Of a DNA stretch of 64,000 bases, positions 16,796 through 24,160 are shown in pieces (within the stretch, counting starts at the first letter, position 1; the number at the start of each line of letters is the position of its first letter). The stretch spans positions 1-64,000 of the forward strand of contig JAKIUF010000006.1 in the NCBI GenBank assembly GCA_021647705.1, in the 5' to 3' direction. The position numbers and the translations under genes are program-made. The stretch is from Gammaproteobacteria bacterium. GTDB lineage: Bacteria; Pseudomonadota; Gammaproteobacteria; SZUA-152. The notes beneath the pieces are model-generated. The model was not told the origin of the DNA, ran no database searches, and saw only the letters and a program-made list of their open reading frames with translations.

Positions 16796-17422
16796 ATGAA
16801 CGTAGGACGACCCAAAAAATTTGACCCCGAACAGGTATTGCACGCCGCCATGCATCAGTTTTGGCGTCGAGGCTACACCGCGACCTCATTGCAGAACCTG
16901 CTCAGTGCCATGCAGATTTCCAAAAGCAGCTTTTATCAAACCTTTAACAGCAAACACACACTGTTCCAGCGCTGCATTAAACACTACCTCAGCACGCTCG
17001 AAAATGACATGCTGACCCACCTGCAACAAAGCCCCTCGGCCCGACAATTTATCGAAACCATTTTTCGCAGCATCGGTGACAACAAACAACAAATCGATGA
17101 CCAGTTTGGCTGCCTGCTCATGAATACCGCCAGTGAATTCGCACAAAGTGATCCCGTGATCGCCGAGCTGGTGCAAAAGGGCATCCAAAAACTGCGAGGC
17201 GTATTCCTGCTCGCAGTCAAGCGTGCGCAAACAGAAGGTGACATACCCAACGATAAAGATCTCGATGCCTTGGCCAGTTATCTGCTAAGCAGCATAGGTG
17301 GGCTGCGCAACATGGCCAAGGCTGGAACAGATCACAAAACGCTGCAGGAGATTGCAAAGATTATCCTGAGCACCCTGGGGACTGATTTTTCACCCTACGT
17401 TGGACCGACAAGTTCACTTTAA
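16796..17422 (+). CDS. TetR/AcrR family transcriptional repressor
   Basis: 208 residues. GRPKKFDPEQVLHAAMHQFWRRGYTATSLQNLL with ISKSSFYQTFNSKHTLF is the TetR helix-turn-helix; the C-terminal ligand domain resembles the group that senses electrophiles or quinones (NemR-like). The gene is preceded by a palindrome lying inside its own promoter, so autorepression is likely. No obvious target gene follows: the next gene is 213 nt downstream and unrelated. The inducer is unknown. The start is fixed by the conserved N-terminal GRPKKF and by the promoter geometry. Confidence 0.93.
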   Translation: MNVGRPKKFDPEQVLHAAMHQFWRRGYTATSLQNLLSAMQISKSSFYQTFNSKHTLFQRCIKHYLSTLENDMLTHLQQSPSARQFIETIFRSIGDNKQQIDDQFGCLLMNTASEFAQSDPVIAELVQKGIQKLRGVFLLAVKRAQTEGDIPNDKDLDALASYLLSSIGGLRNMAKAGTDHKTLQEIAKIILSTLGTDFSPYVGPTSSL

Positions 17423-17635
17423 TGATGCCACCAACTCAACAACCCTCACTAATGTAAATACAGTAGAAACACCACACCACTAGCACGAGCTAAAGGAATC
17501 AGCGAATTTCTACCCACCGCACAAAAATAGGAAATCATTTGTCGGTAAGTGATGCCATTGTTTACACAGAAGGAACCGGGCACCCCCGAATGAGGAACAA
17601 TCGATAGTGCCCACCTCCTATGCTATATTCAACAA

Positions 17636-18001
17636 ATGAAAACCATACACACCTTAATCAAAATTTTAGCCATGAGTTTTTTACTCATTAACGCGTCAAT
17701 TTCAAAGGGGGAGAAAAATATGGAAATTGATAAATATTATGAATCCATGTACTCAGGTGGGGCTATAACTTTATCCATTGGAGATGAAACTACTTTCTCT
17801 AGCAATGAATACAAATCAATAAAAAGTAAAACCTACAAGATCAAACTTATTTCAATTGCTGGAAATGTTGCACAATTAGAAATTAATGGTGAACCACAAA
17901 AATTAGAAAGAGGGTTTGATTATAGCCACGATTTAATCAGGTTTATAGGCATAGGATATAGTGATACTAAATTAGTCATTGCAATTGGTTCTGGCGTGTA
18001 A
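17636..18001 (+). CDS. Small secreted protein of unknown function
   Basis: 121 residues, noticeably more AT-rich than the purine genes to the left. The start MKTIHTLIKILAMSFLLINASISKG is a plausible signal peptide; the rest is a short, beta-rich domain (TYKIKLISIAGNVAQLEINGEPQKLERG) with no Cys. I do not recognise the family. Alternating hydrophobic strands and the phrase about NGEPQKL suggest a small beta-barrel or sandwich. It lies at the left end of an accessory patch with a transposase element and a toxin-antitoxin module. A possible -10 (tatgctata) is about 17 nt upstream of the ATG. Confidence 0.6.
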   Translation: MKTIHTLIKILAMSFLLINASISKGEKNMEIDKYYESMYSGGAITLSIGDETTFSSNEYKSIKSKTYKIKLISIAGNVAQLEINGEPQKLERGFDYSHDLIRFIGIGYSDTKLVIAIGSGV

Positions 18002-18135
18002 ATAGTCTACGGACTAAAGTCGGAGGTTTCAGGTTACGGCTGAAAGCCAATCATTACGCCTAAAGGTGATTTGAAGCACGCTGAAATCATCACCCGGCTC
18101 ATTCGGCTTCTGGCTCTTGATACATTTTTTACAGA

Positions 18136-18990
18136 TAAATAAGGGGACACTTAACTACTGCCCATAACCCTCTTCGGACCCGGTTTTTTCTTTTTCAAAT
18201 CTCGCTGCAAAAGACGCCCTGCATTTTCGATAAAACTTTCGCCACCCAAAGGTCTACCCGTTCGCCCATGTTGCTCAAATTCAGTTCCGTAATCAGCTTG
18301 TGCTTCTTGCAGGTAAGTTTTCCAGTCACCTGCCAGAGAAAGCAGCTTTTCCGGCTGGATAATTCCCTAGCTGTCTTTTCCAGCCATAATGAGCATGTAC
18401 GCTACTCCAACGATAGTCCCAGGCTTTTTTAACCATTCCCGCTTTCACCGGATTTAATTCAACATACGCTGCCGCTTTAAGCAACCAGGGCTTATCCATC
18501 GGGTATGAAGAAAACCGCCCCTGCCAAAGGTAGCCTTTCCAGTTTTCCCGTAAATTGATCGCTCGGGTGTATCGACGATGGACTTCACCAATGGTTTTGC
18601 CCAGATTCGATTTCTTTTTGGGCTTGACGATGAGATGGACATGATTCGTCATCAAACAATATGCCCAAATTTCGATGCTTTCATAGGCACACCATTCAAC
18701 CAGCAACTCAAGATAATATTCATAATCACTATCAGTGAAAAATACATCCTGACGACGGTTGCCTCGCTGGGTGATGTGATGCGGATACCTAGGTAATACC
18801 ACTCTTGCTAATCTGGCCATGGACGAAGGATAACGTAAATAAACAACTCCGCAGCAAGCTATCTCGCTGCGCAAAACGGGGGTATTACAACTGCCAGTTC
18901 AAACGCTTAGACGTTTGAACAAAAAATTTACACAGCAAGCTGCGGGGAATTAAACCCAAAGAAATTAAGTATTGTGTCCCCCTTTAATTT
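18136..18990 (-). mobile_element. REP-associated (IS200-like) element with Y1 transposase
   Basis: The element is bounded on the left by aataaggggacac (about 18139-18150) and on the right by attaagtattgtgtccccctt (about 18965-18985); the gggacac/gtgtccc ends are inverted. A Y1-type transposase gene on the minus strand fills most of it. The same end sequences bound a short derivative at 20025-20148. Boundaries are inferred from these shared ends, not from an empty site. Confidence 0.65.
18151..18820 (-). pseudogene. REP-associated tyrosine (Y1) transposase, frameshifted
   Basis: The reading frame from MARLARVVLPRYPHHITQRGNR at 18820 carries the HUH-type motif in NHVHLIVKP and a conserved LWQGRFSSYPMD block, typical of RAYT/TnpA_REP transposases. 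After HYGWKRQLG the frame runs to a stop at 18326, but shifting by one base at the GGG run (plus-strand 18365-18367) continues as GIIQPEKLLSLAGDWKTYLQ and the family tail RTGRPLGGESFIENAGRLLQR, ending at 18151. Both halves belong to one gene of about 222 codons. Either the copy is dead or it uses a frameshift at the G run. An upstream in-frame ATG at 18874 is not needed: the family begins at MARLAR. Confidence 0.85.
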
Positions 18991-19302
18991 CCGCATAATC
19001 ATTCTGAAGGTTACCCGTCAGGGCGCTACCGGGTTTTATCGGATTCGCTCTTCTTTGTCGATGAACTCAGATATCCTTGCTCATCAATCTGGCTTCCTTC
19101 AGACTACATCTCGTGGGTTAGCCCTTACCTTTCACTAGTAGTTAGCATCCGCTAACGATATAATCGCCAGAGGATGGTGGCCTTCCTGCAGAGGACTTTC
19201 ACCTCGTTAGTTCATGCCCATGCTGGGCGCACACAAGGTGAATTCAGCGGATTCACGACGTTAGGCTTTTTAAAAGTATTTACTAAATAGTAGGAGTTAT
19301 AC
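18991..19302 (+). other. Non-coding stretch before the toxin-antitoxin module, with attC-like features
   Basis: No gene is visible. The last part has two perfect small hairpins (gcccatgctgggc and gtgaattcagcggattcac, about 19215-19256) followed by GTTAGGC at 19260-19266, which fits the attC R' core GTTRRRY. No exact partner core (RYYYAAC) was found at the expected distance, so an integron-cassette origin is only a possibility. The ribosome site taggag precedes the ATG at 19303. Confidence 0.3.
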
Positions 19303-19566
19303 ATGGATAATGATGAATACAAAGAAAGTGATATTCGGGATGCTACCTCTATCCAAGGATATCTTGATTCCATTGAAAATCAAAAAAACGAACTTGTCCT
19401 TACATCAGGAGGGGAAATGATCGGGGCAATATTGACAGCAGAACAATATGACTGGTTTCTAGATAAAATAGATGAACACCAAGACTTGTCTGAAATATCG
19501 AAAAGAACTAAAGATCAAGATGGTACGCAAAGTCTTGATGATTTTAAAAAGGAGATAGGTGAATGA
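19303..19566 (+). CDS. Antitoxin of a RelE/ParE-type module
   Basis: 87 residues, acidic, with IGAILTAEQYDWFLDKIDE in the middle, which resembles Phd/YefM-type antitoxins. The C-terminal tail LSEISKRTKDQDGTQSLDDFKKEIGE would be the toxin-binding part. It is the first gene of a three-ORF operon and its TGA overlaps the ATG of the next ORF (ATGA). Antitoxins of this kind bind the toxin and repress their own operon. The family call is from size, position and the central block; I have moderate confidence in Phd/YefM over other types. Confidence 0.75.
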   Translation: MDNDEYKESDIRDATSIQGYLDSIENQKNELVLTSGGEMIGAILTAEQYDWFLDKIDEHQDLSEISKRTKDQDGTQSLDDFKKEIGE

Positions 19567-19727
19567 GTATAAACGATGATCATTTGTTAACTTTAGAAGA
19601 ACAATCTGAGATATCGAAGAGAATATTTGAAATGGATGCCCAGAAAAAGCTGAAAAAAACTGATTCTCTTAGCGACCTTAAAGAAGAGTTAAACATACCG
19701 GAAAAAGGTAAAAATAATGGCCTATAA
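19563..19727 (+). CDS. Small ORF repeating the antitoxin C-terminal tail
   Basis: 54 residues, starting in the ATGA overlap with the antitoxin gene and ending 11 nt inside the toxin gene. It contains EEQSEISKRIFEMDAQKK and ends TDSLSDLKEELNIPEKG, which matches the antitoxin tail SEISKR ... SLDDFKKEI in order and spacing. It has no DNA-binding part. It therefore looks like a free-standing copy of the toxin-binding tail, tightly coupled between antitoxin and toxin. It could be a second neutralising peptide or a remnant of a duplicated antitoxin gene. Confidence 0.7.
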   Translation: MSINDDHLLTLEEQSEISKRIFEMDAQKKLKKTDSLSDLKEELNIPEKGKNNGL

Positions 19728-19980
19728 TGTTTCCCTCCACAGAGAGGCAAAAAAAGACATTAAAAAGCTTCATCCTCAAATTAGAAGCAGAATTATCGAT
19801 GCACTTGATGATATTGCTGAGAACCCAAAGCTTCAAAATTCTAAATTGTTATCAGGGTATGCAAACTTGTATAGATATAGGGTGGGAAATTACCGAATTG
19901 TATATAGAATTCACGATGAAGAACTAGAAGTATTGATTCTCGATGCTAAGCCAAGAGGAGAAGTTTATAAGAAATATTAG
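19717..19980 (+). CDS. RelE/ParE-family toxin
   Basis: 87 residues, basic. VSLHREAKKDIKKLHPQIRSRI, LLSGYANLYRYRVGNYRIVYRI and a closing LDAKPRGEVYKKY follow the RelE fold: two helices then an Arg-rich beta sheet. RelE members cut mRNA in the ribosome; ParE members poison gyrase. The Arg/Tyr-rich strands favour the RelE type, but activity cannot be read directly. It overlaps the small upstream ORF by 11 nt, so translation is coupled. A REP-element derivative starts 45 nt downstream. Confidence 0.9.
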   Translation: MAYNVSLHREAKKDIKKLHPQIRSRIIDALDDIAENPKLQNSKLLSGYANLYRYRVGNYRIVYRIHDEELEVLILDAKPRGEVYKKY

Positions 19981-20024
19981 GCTAATCGGGTAGCCGGAGG
20001 TCTGAGGCTGTAAATTAACTTGGA

Positions 20025-20148
20025 AAAATAAGGGAGCACAATATTTAATTGCTAACCATAGCCCTCTTTGGATCTGATTTTTTCTTTTTCAAATCTTTCT
20101 GAGCATGAATGAAGGACGACATAATTAAGTATTGTGTCCCCTTATTTG
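20025..20148. mobile_element. Small non-autonomous derivative of the REP-type element
   Basis: A 124-bp segment starts aaataagggagcacaat and ends attgtgtccccttattt; the outer 25 bp are imperfect inverted repeats (about three mismatches). The interior gctaaccatagccctctttgg and tttttctttttcaaatct matches the 3' end of the transposase gene at 18155-18205. It is thus an internal-deletion relative of the element at 18136-18990, inserted between the toxin gene and the minus-strand gene at 20150. Confidence 0.75.
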
Positions 20149-20149
20149 G

Positions 20150-20737
20150 TTATGCATTGCCTTCAAGTTGTTTTTGAATATAAGAATCCATTGGTTCAGG
20201 CAATAGTTGATCATTTATTCTCAGGACGGCTCGAAGAAGATTTTCTCTTATAGCTGACCGTGGATTTTTATCTCTCGCACTCTCTATAGCCTCCACAACA
20301 TCTGTCAATATATCCTCAAGCTTTTTGCATAACTCTTGATCTGCATTCTTTTCGTAGAGTACGTCATCAATCACATTATGTTCGGATAGTTTGTTTTTAG
20401 ACGAACAGGGACAAACACAACTTCTTATGCCTTGGTACATCTGCCCACCATTCCAAACATAGTTGCTATCTTTGTATATGATTTCCAAGCCATATTCGTT
20501 TGATACTGGATATTCGCTATGTTTTGGATTTGTGCAACCACAATGCCTTGTTACTACGTACAAACCATAATCTTTGGCTTCGCCCAAGCATCGCTGATAC
20601 AGCTTTTCTAATCTATTCTTTGTGACACAATTCGGCGTGGTTTCATCCCAAAATAAACTCCATCCCGAATTTTCTACGCCAGTGACGACTTCTAATATTT
20701 CTGCTCTTAGTGAGGTGTAATATTTAAATATTCTCAT
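20150..20737 (-). CDS. Cys-rich protein of unknown function
   Basis: 195 residues without signal peptide or membrane segment. Cys and His are grouped in VTRHCGCTNPKH and SCVCPCSS, which could bind a metal. The C-terminal third is helical and acidic. The start MRIFKYYTSLRAEILE is the first ATG. I do not recognise the family. The stop codon lies directly against the small REP-type derivative, so the 3' end may have been set by that insertion. Base composition is AT-rich like the rest of the accessory patch. Confidence 0.6.
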   Translation of the reverse strand: MRIFKYYTSLRAEILEVVTGVENSGWSLFWDETTPNCVTKNRLEKLYQRCLGEAKDYGLYVVTRHCGCTNPKHSEYPVSNEYGLEIIYKDSNYVWNGGQMYQGIRSCVCPCSSKNKLSEHNVIDDVLYEKNADQELCKKLEDILTDVVEAIESARDKNPRSAIRENLLRAVLRINDQLLPEPMDSYIQKQLEGNA

Positions 20738-20853
20738 GGCTTACTCTTAGGGATGCATAACTTATTAGTATCAGTAATAACGTTCGCAGTAACACGGCAC
20801 ACCACTGCATATTACCTCGCACAGGGTGCCGCTATTACCTGCCAGTTTTTCAA

Positions 20854-21075
20854 TCAGGCAGCAACACTGAACCCGGCATCGGTAATCACTTTTTCGATAG
20901 CATCTTTCTGAATTACGCCTGAATCAAACTCGACGGTGACCGTTGAGCTATCGAGATCAGCTGCCGCTGATGTGACGCCGTCACGATTGGTCAATGCATT
21001 CTGGATGCTGTTTACGCAACCGCCACAGGTCATTCCATCAACACGAATTTCTACACGTTCCATTTTTTGCTCCAT
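20854..21075 (-). CDS. copZ: Copper chaperone (heavy-metal-associated domain)
   Basis: 73 residues: a single HMA domain with the metal site GMTCGGC and the ferredoxin-like beta-alpha-beta pattern (VTVEFDSGVIQKDAIEKVITDAGF). CopZ proteins carry Cu(I) in the cytoplasm and pass it to CopA. The ATG overlaps the copA stop in TAATG, so the pair is translationally coupled. The symbol is by analogy; a mercury-type role is unlikely next to a CPC-type copper ATPase. Confidence 0.9.
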   Translation of the reverse strand: MEQKMERVEIRVDGMTCGGCVNSIQNALTNRDGVTSAAADLDSSTVTVEFDSGVIQKDAIEKVITDAGFSVAA

Positions 21076-23525
21076 TAGTCTTTTTTTGAAAAACCAGGTT
21101 TCCAGCGTCGCAGCAATAAAGAGTTACTGACAACACTGACACTACTCAATGCCATTGCGGCTCCCGCTATTGTCGGGGTCAACAATCCCATCGCCGCAAG
21201 CGGTATGCCGATAACATTGTAAATGAATGCCCAGAAAAGATTCTGTTTGATTTTGCTGAACGTCGCGCGGCTGACGGAAATCGATGCGGCCACCAGCCTG
21301 GGGTCTGGTCGCATCAGGGTGATGCCTGCCGTTTCCATGGCGATATCCGTGCCTGTGCCCATAGCAATGCCCACATCCGCAGCCGCCAGTGCCGGTGCGT
21401 CGTTAATGCCATCGCCGATCATGCCTACGGCATAACCGGCTTCTTTCAGTTCGTTAACTACCGATGATTTTCCGTCCGGTTTGACACCGCCCCGCGCGTC
21501 ATCGACACCCGCCTGTTCGCCAATCACCCGGGCAACCTTTGGCGCATCACCGGACAGCATCAGGGTCTTGATCCCCATATCCTTCAGTGCCTGAATGGCA
21601 GATTTGGCGTCATTTCGCAGCGGGTCGGCAATGGAAACAATGCCCATGACTCCTTCCCGGTCAGCGATCCAGATGACGGTTTTTGCGTCATCCTGCCACT
21701 GCTGTGCTAGTTTACCCGCGGCTGATGAGTCAATATTATTGTCGCTCAACAATTCTTCATTACCAATAAAAATATCCTTTCCGGACACGCTGCCGGATAC
21801 ACCGGTACCCGTGTGGCTTTGGAAATTATTGACTGGCGAGAGTGTCAATTTTCGCTTCGTTGTCTGCTCAAGAATCGCCTTCGCCAGTGGATGCTCACTG
21901 CCCTGCTGAACTGACCCGGCAATGGCCAGTAATTCGTCTTCGCTGCCACGAACGGCATGAATGGAAATAATGGTGGGTTTGCCTTCTGTCAACGTACCGG
22001 TTTTGTCGAAGATGATGGCATTCAATCGATGCGCACGCTCCAGGGATACAACATCCTTGATCAGTATTCCGCAGCGGGCGGCAGCACCCGTGCCAGTCAT
22101 AATCGCCGTTGGCGTCGCCAATCCCAGAGCACAGGGACAGGCAATAACCAGTACAGACACAGCAGCGATCAATGCTGTTTCAAACGTGCCGTTTGCAACT
22201 ACGCCATACTGAATGCCAAAGGTCACCACCGCGATCACAATGACAATCGGTACAAATATTTCGCTGATCCGGTCTACCAGACGCTGCACGGGTGCCTTGC
22301 CCGCCTGGGCGTTTTCAACCAGACGGATAATTTTCGACAGCGTGGAGTCTTCACCCACTTTCGTCGCCCGGATTTCCAGCAGACCGGTGCCGTTAATCGA
22401 TCCACCAGTTACCCTGTCACCTTGGCTTTTTTCCACTGGCAGGCTTTCTCCGGTAATCAGTGCTTCATCGATTTCGCTACGGCCTGCCAGCACCTTACCA
22501 TCCACCGGGATATTTTCGCCGGGCTTGACGATAACAATGTCGGAGGCCTTGACCTCGGCAATGGGCAGCTCCCGTTCCGAGCCGTCGTTGCGACGCACCC
22601 GGGCGACCTGGGGCCTGAGATCCATTAACTGTCTGATGGCCGCTGTGGTGCCACGTTTGGCCTTGGCCTCCATGAACTTCCCGGCCAGAATCAATGTGAT
22701 CAGTACCGCAGAGGTTTCAAAGTACAACTGTCCGTGGGCATCCTGAAGAGTTAGCAGTAAGTAGACACTGTAAAAATAAGCTGCCGAGGTACCCAGCACC
22801 ACCAGCACATCCATATTACCGGCACCGGCTCGCAACGATTTCCAGGCTCCCTTGTAAAAGCGAGCACCAATAATAAATTGTACGGGTGTGGCAAGCAGCC
22901 ACTCGACCCAGGGTGCAAGGTGAAAACTGCCGAGACCTGCCATGGCGGCCATTTGTGAGGCCAGCGGCAAAGCCAGCAGGGCCGATGCAATCAGAATGTA
23001 TTTTTCGCGGCGCAGCGCTGCCTCTGCTTTGGCGCGATGTGCCTCTTCAACCCGAGCCTGTTCCTCGGAGGCAGAAACAATAACTGCCTTGAAACCGGCG
23101 CGGTCAACCGCATCTGCCAGCATATCCAGATGTACGACCCCGGAAATTCCAGTGACATCCGCACGCTCCAGAGCCAGATTGATATTGGCCTCGGAAACAC
23201 CGGGCACAGCCATCAGCGCTTTTTCAATGCGGCCTGCGCAGGCGCTACAGGTCATGCCTTCGACCGGAAAAGAGAATGTCTCTCGGGCAACATCAAATCC
23301 GGCATTGCGGATCATATTTGCAACGCCGACGACATCCGTTTGATCGGCATCGAAGCTGATATCAGCACGCTCCAATGCAAAGTTGACGGTAGCGCTGCCA
23401 ATTCCGGCGGCCTGATTTAAGGCCTTTTCCAGCCGGACAGCACATGCCCCGCAGGTCATTCCTTCGACTGAGAAGCTGATTGATGTCAGTTGATGATCAG
23501 GGGTTACTGATTGACTGATTTCCAT
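21075..23525 (-). CDS. copA: Cu(I)-exporting P1B-type ATPase
   Basis: 816 residues. Two N-terminal HMA domains (GMTCGAC, C25/C28, and GMTCSAC, C93/C96) precede eight membrane segments. The transport site CPC is in VIACPCALGLATPTA, the phosphorylated Asp in DKTGTLTEG, and MIGDGINDAPALAAADVGIAMGTG forms the hinge. These identify subgroup 1B-1, which pumps Cu(I) (or Ag(I)) out of the cytoplasm. copZ follows in TAATG overlap. A hairpin-forming palindrome lies upstream. A damaged copy of the first part of this gene and its leader sits 3 kb upstream in transcription (26346-26610). Confidence 0.95.
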   Translation of the reverse strand: MEISQSVTPDHQLTSISFSVEGMTCGACAVRLEKALNQAAGIGSATVNFALERADISFDADQTDVVGVANMIRNAGFDVARETFSFPVEGMTCSACAGRIEKALMAVPGVSEANINLALERADVTGISGVVHLDMLADAVDRAGFKAVIVSASEEQARVEEAHRAKAEAALRREKYILIASALLALPLASQMAAMAGLGSFHLAPWVEWLLATPVQFIIGARFYKGAWKSLRAGAGNMDVLVVLGTSAAYFYSVYLLLTLQDAHGQLYFETSAVLITLILAGKFMEAKAKRGTTAAIRQLMDLRPQVARVRRNDGSERELPIAEVKASDIVIVKPGENIPVDGKVLAGRSEIDEALITGESLPVEKSQGDRVTGGSINGTGLLEIRATKVGEDSTLSKIIRLVENAQAGKAPVQRLVDRISEIFVPIVIVIAVVTFGIQYGVVANGTFETALIAAVSVLVIACPCALGLATPTAIMTGTGAAARCGILIKDVVSLERAHRLNAIIFDKTGTLTEGKPTIISIHAVRGSEDELLAIAGSVQQGSEHPLAKAILEQTTKRKLTLSPVNNFQSHTGTGVSGSVSGKDIFIGNEELLSDNNIDSSAAGKLAQQWQDDAKTVIWIADREGVMGIVSIADPLRNDAKSAIQALKDMGIKTLMLSGDAPKVARVIGEQAGVDDARGGVKPDGKSSVVNELKEAGYAVGMIGDGINDAPALAAADVGIAMGTGTDIAMETAGITLMRPDPRLVAASISVSRATFSKIKQNLFWAFIYNVIGIPLAAMGLLTPTIAGAAMALSSVSVVSNSLLLRRWKPGFSKKD

Positions 23526-23540
23526 ATAAAGTCACATTAA

Positions 23541-23592
23541 CTTGAAATTGTTGGTCCGCACACAATGGGGACAAATGTGCGGATTTTCAAGG
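23541..23592 (-). promoter_or_regulatory. Nested palindrome upstream of copA
   Basis: TCCGCACA (23555-23562) pairs with TGTGCGGA (23576-23583), flanked by CTTGAAA (23541-23547) and TTTCAAG (about 23585-23591). The arrangement lies 16-67 nt before the copA start and could be a metal-regulator site or a leader hairpin. It does not match the CueR consensus as I know it. The decayed copy at 26346-26610 keeps the outer arms but has lost the inner stem. Confidence 0.35.
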
Positions 23593-23784
23593 TATATCCG
23601 TGGTGCCTGAGTGTTAAACCCTTCAGTGTTCGTCATATTCAGTTCATGCCCAATAGAACAACCGGTTTTTTGTGGTCCGACAACAGAAAGTGTGTAAATA
23701 ACAAGCAAGACCCATGAGTTATTATGCAATATAGTCACTGCTCAGCCTGACTTTTAGAGACGTATAACACTATCAAACCAAGTG

Positions 23785-23875
23785 TTGTAACCGCAAAGGA
23801 CGCAGAGGCACAAAGTTTATACTGTTTTTCTTTGCGCTCTTTGCGTCTTCGCATTTAATACTCAGTAAGTAAAAC
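23785..23875. repeat. Cgcaaag-type repeat tract, partial copy of the dispersed family
   Basis: The tracts aaccgcaaaggacgcagagg and ctttgcgctctttgcgtcttcgc face each other across a short AT-rich centre, so the segment can fold on itself. The same tracts recur at 221-262, 28600-28680, 34765-34825, 39280-39350 and 39945-39975. The rest of 23593-24160 holds the REPIN-like element at 23878-24087 and no gene. Confidence 0.65.
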
Positions 23876-23877
23876 CG

Positions 23878-24087
23878 TAGGGTGGAACAAGCGCAGCGGT
23901 TCCACCAATAGGCTGATAAGGAACAACAAATTGCCTCTGTGCTCACGAGCGCTGATAAAAAAATCAATCTCCTGCTACAACGACTCACCGACAAACTGCG
24001 AGTCAAGATAAATGTTGATAGCAGACCGAACCTTGAATATTGTCCCTTTCCTGTTTGGTGGAACCGCTGCGCTTGTTCCACCCTACC
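23878..24087. repeat. REPIN-like element, copy 1
   Basis: A 210-bp segment is bounded by a 31-bp sequence and its exact inverse (left 23878-23908, right 24057-24087). Each end is itself a hairpin: GGTGGAAC pairs with GTTCCACC. The centre (aacaacaaattgcctctgtg, then gtcaagataaatgttgatag) is shared with the copy at 39496-39747. An inverted pair of REP-like hairpins fits the REPIN architecture. Confidence 0.85.
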
Positions 24088-24160
24088 CAGCTACCAGCTT
24101 AGGGCTTAACAGCTATGCCCTCAGAGGCTGTTTACTTGCACTGTATATAAATACAACTAT

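Noticed and set aside
21957-22628. Open frame of 223 codons antisense to copA
   Set aside because: Conserved CopA motifs on the other strand explain the region fully; the antisense product matches nothing.
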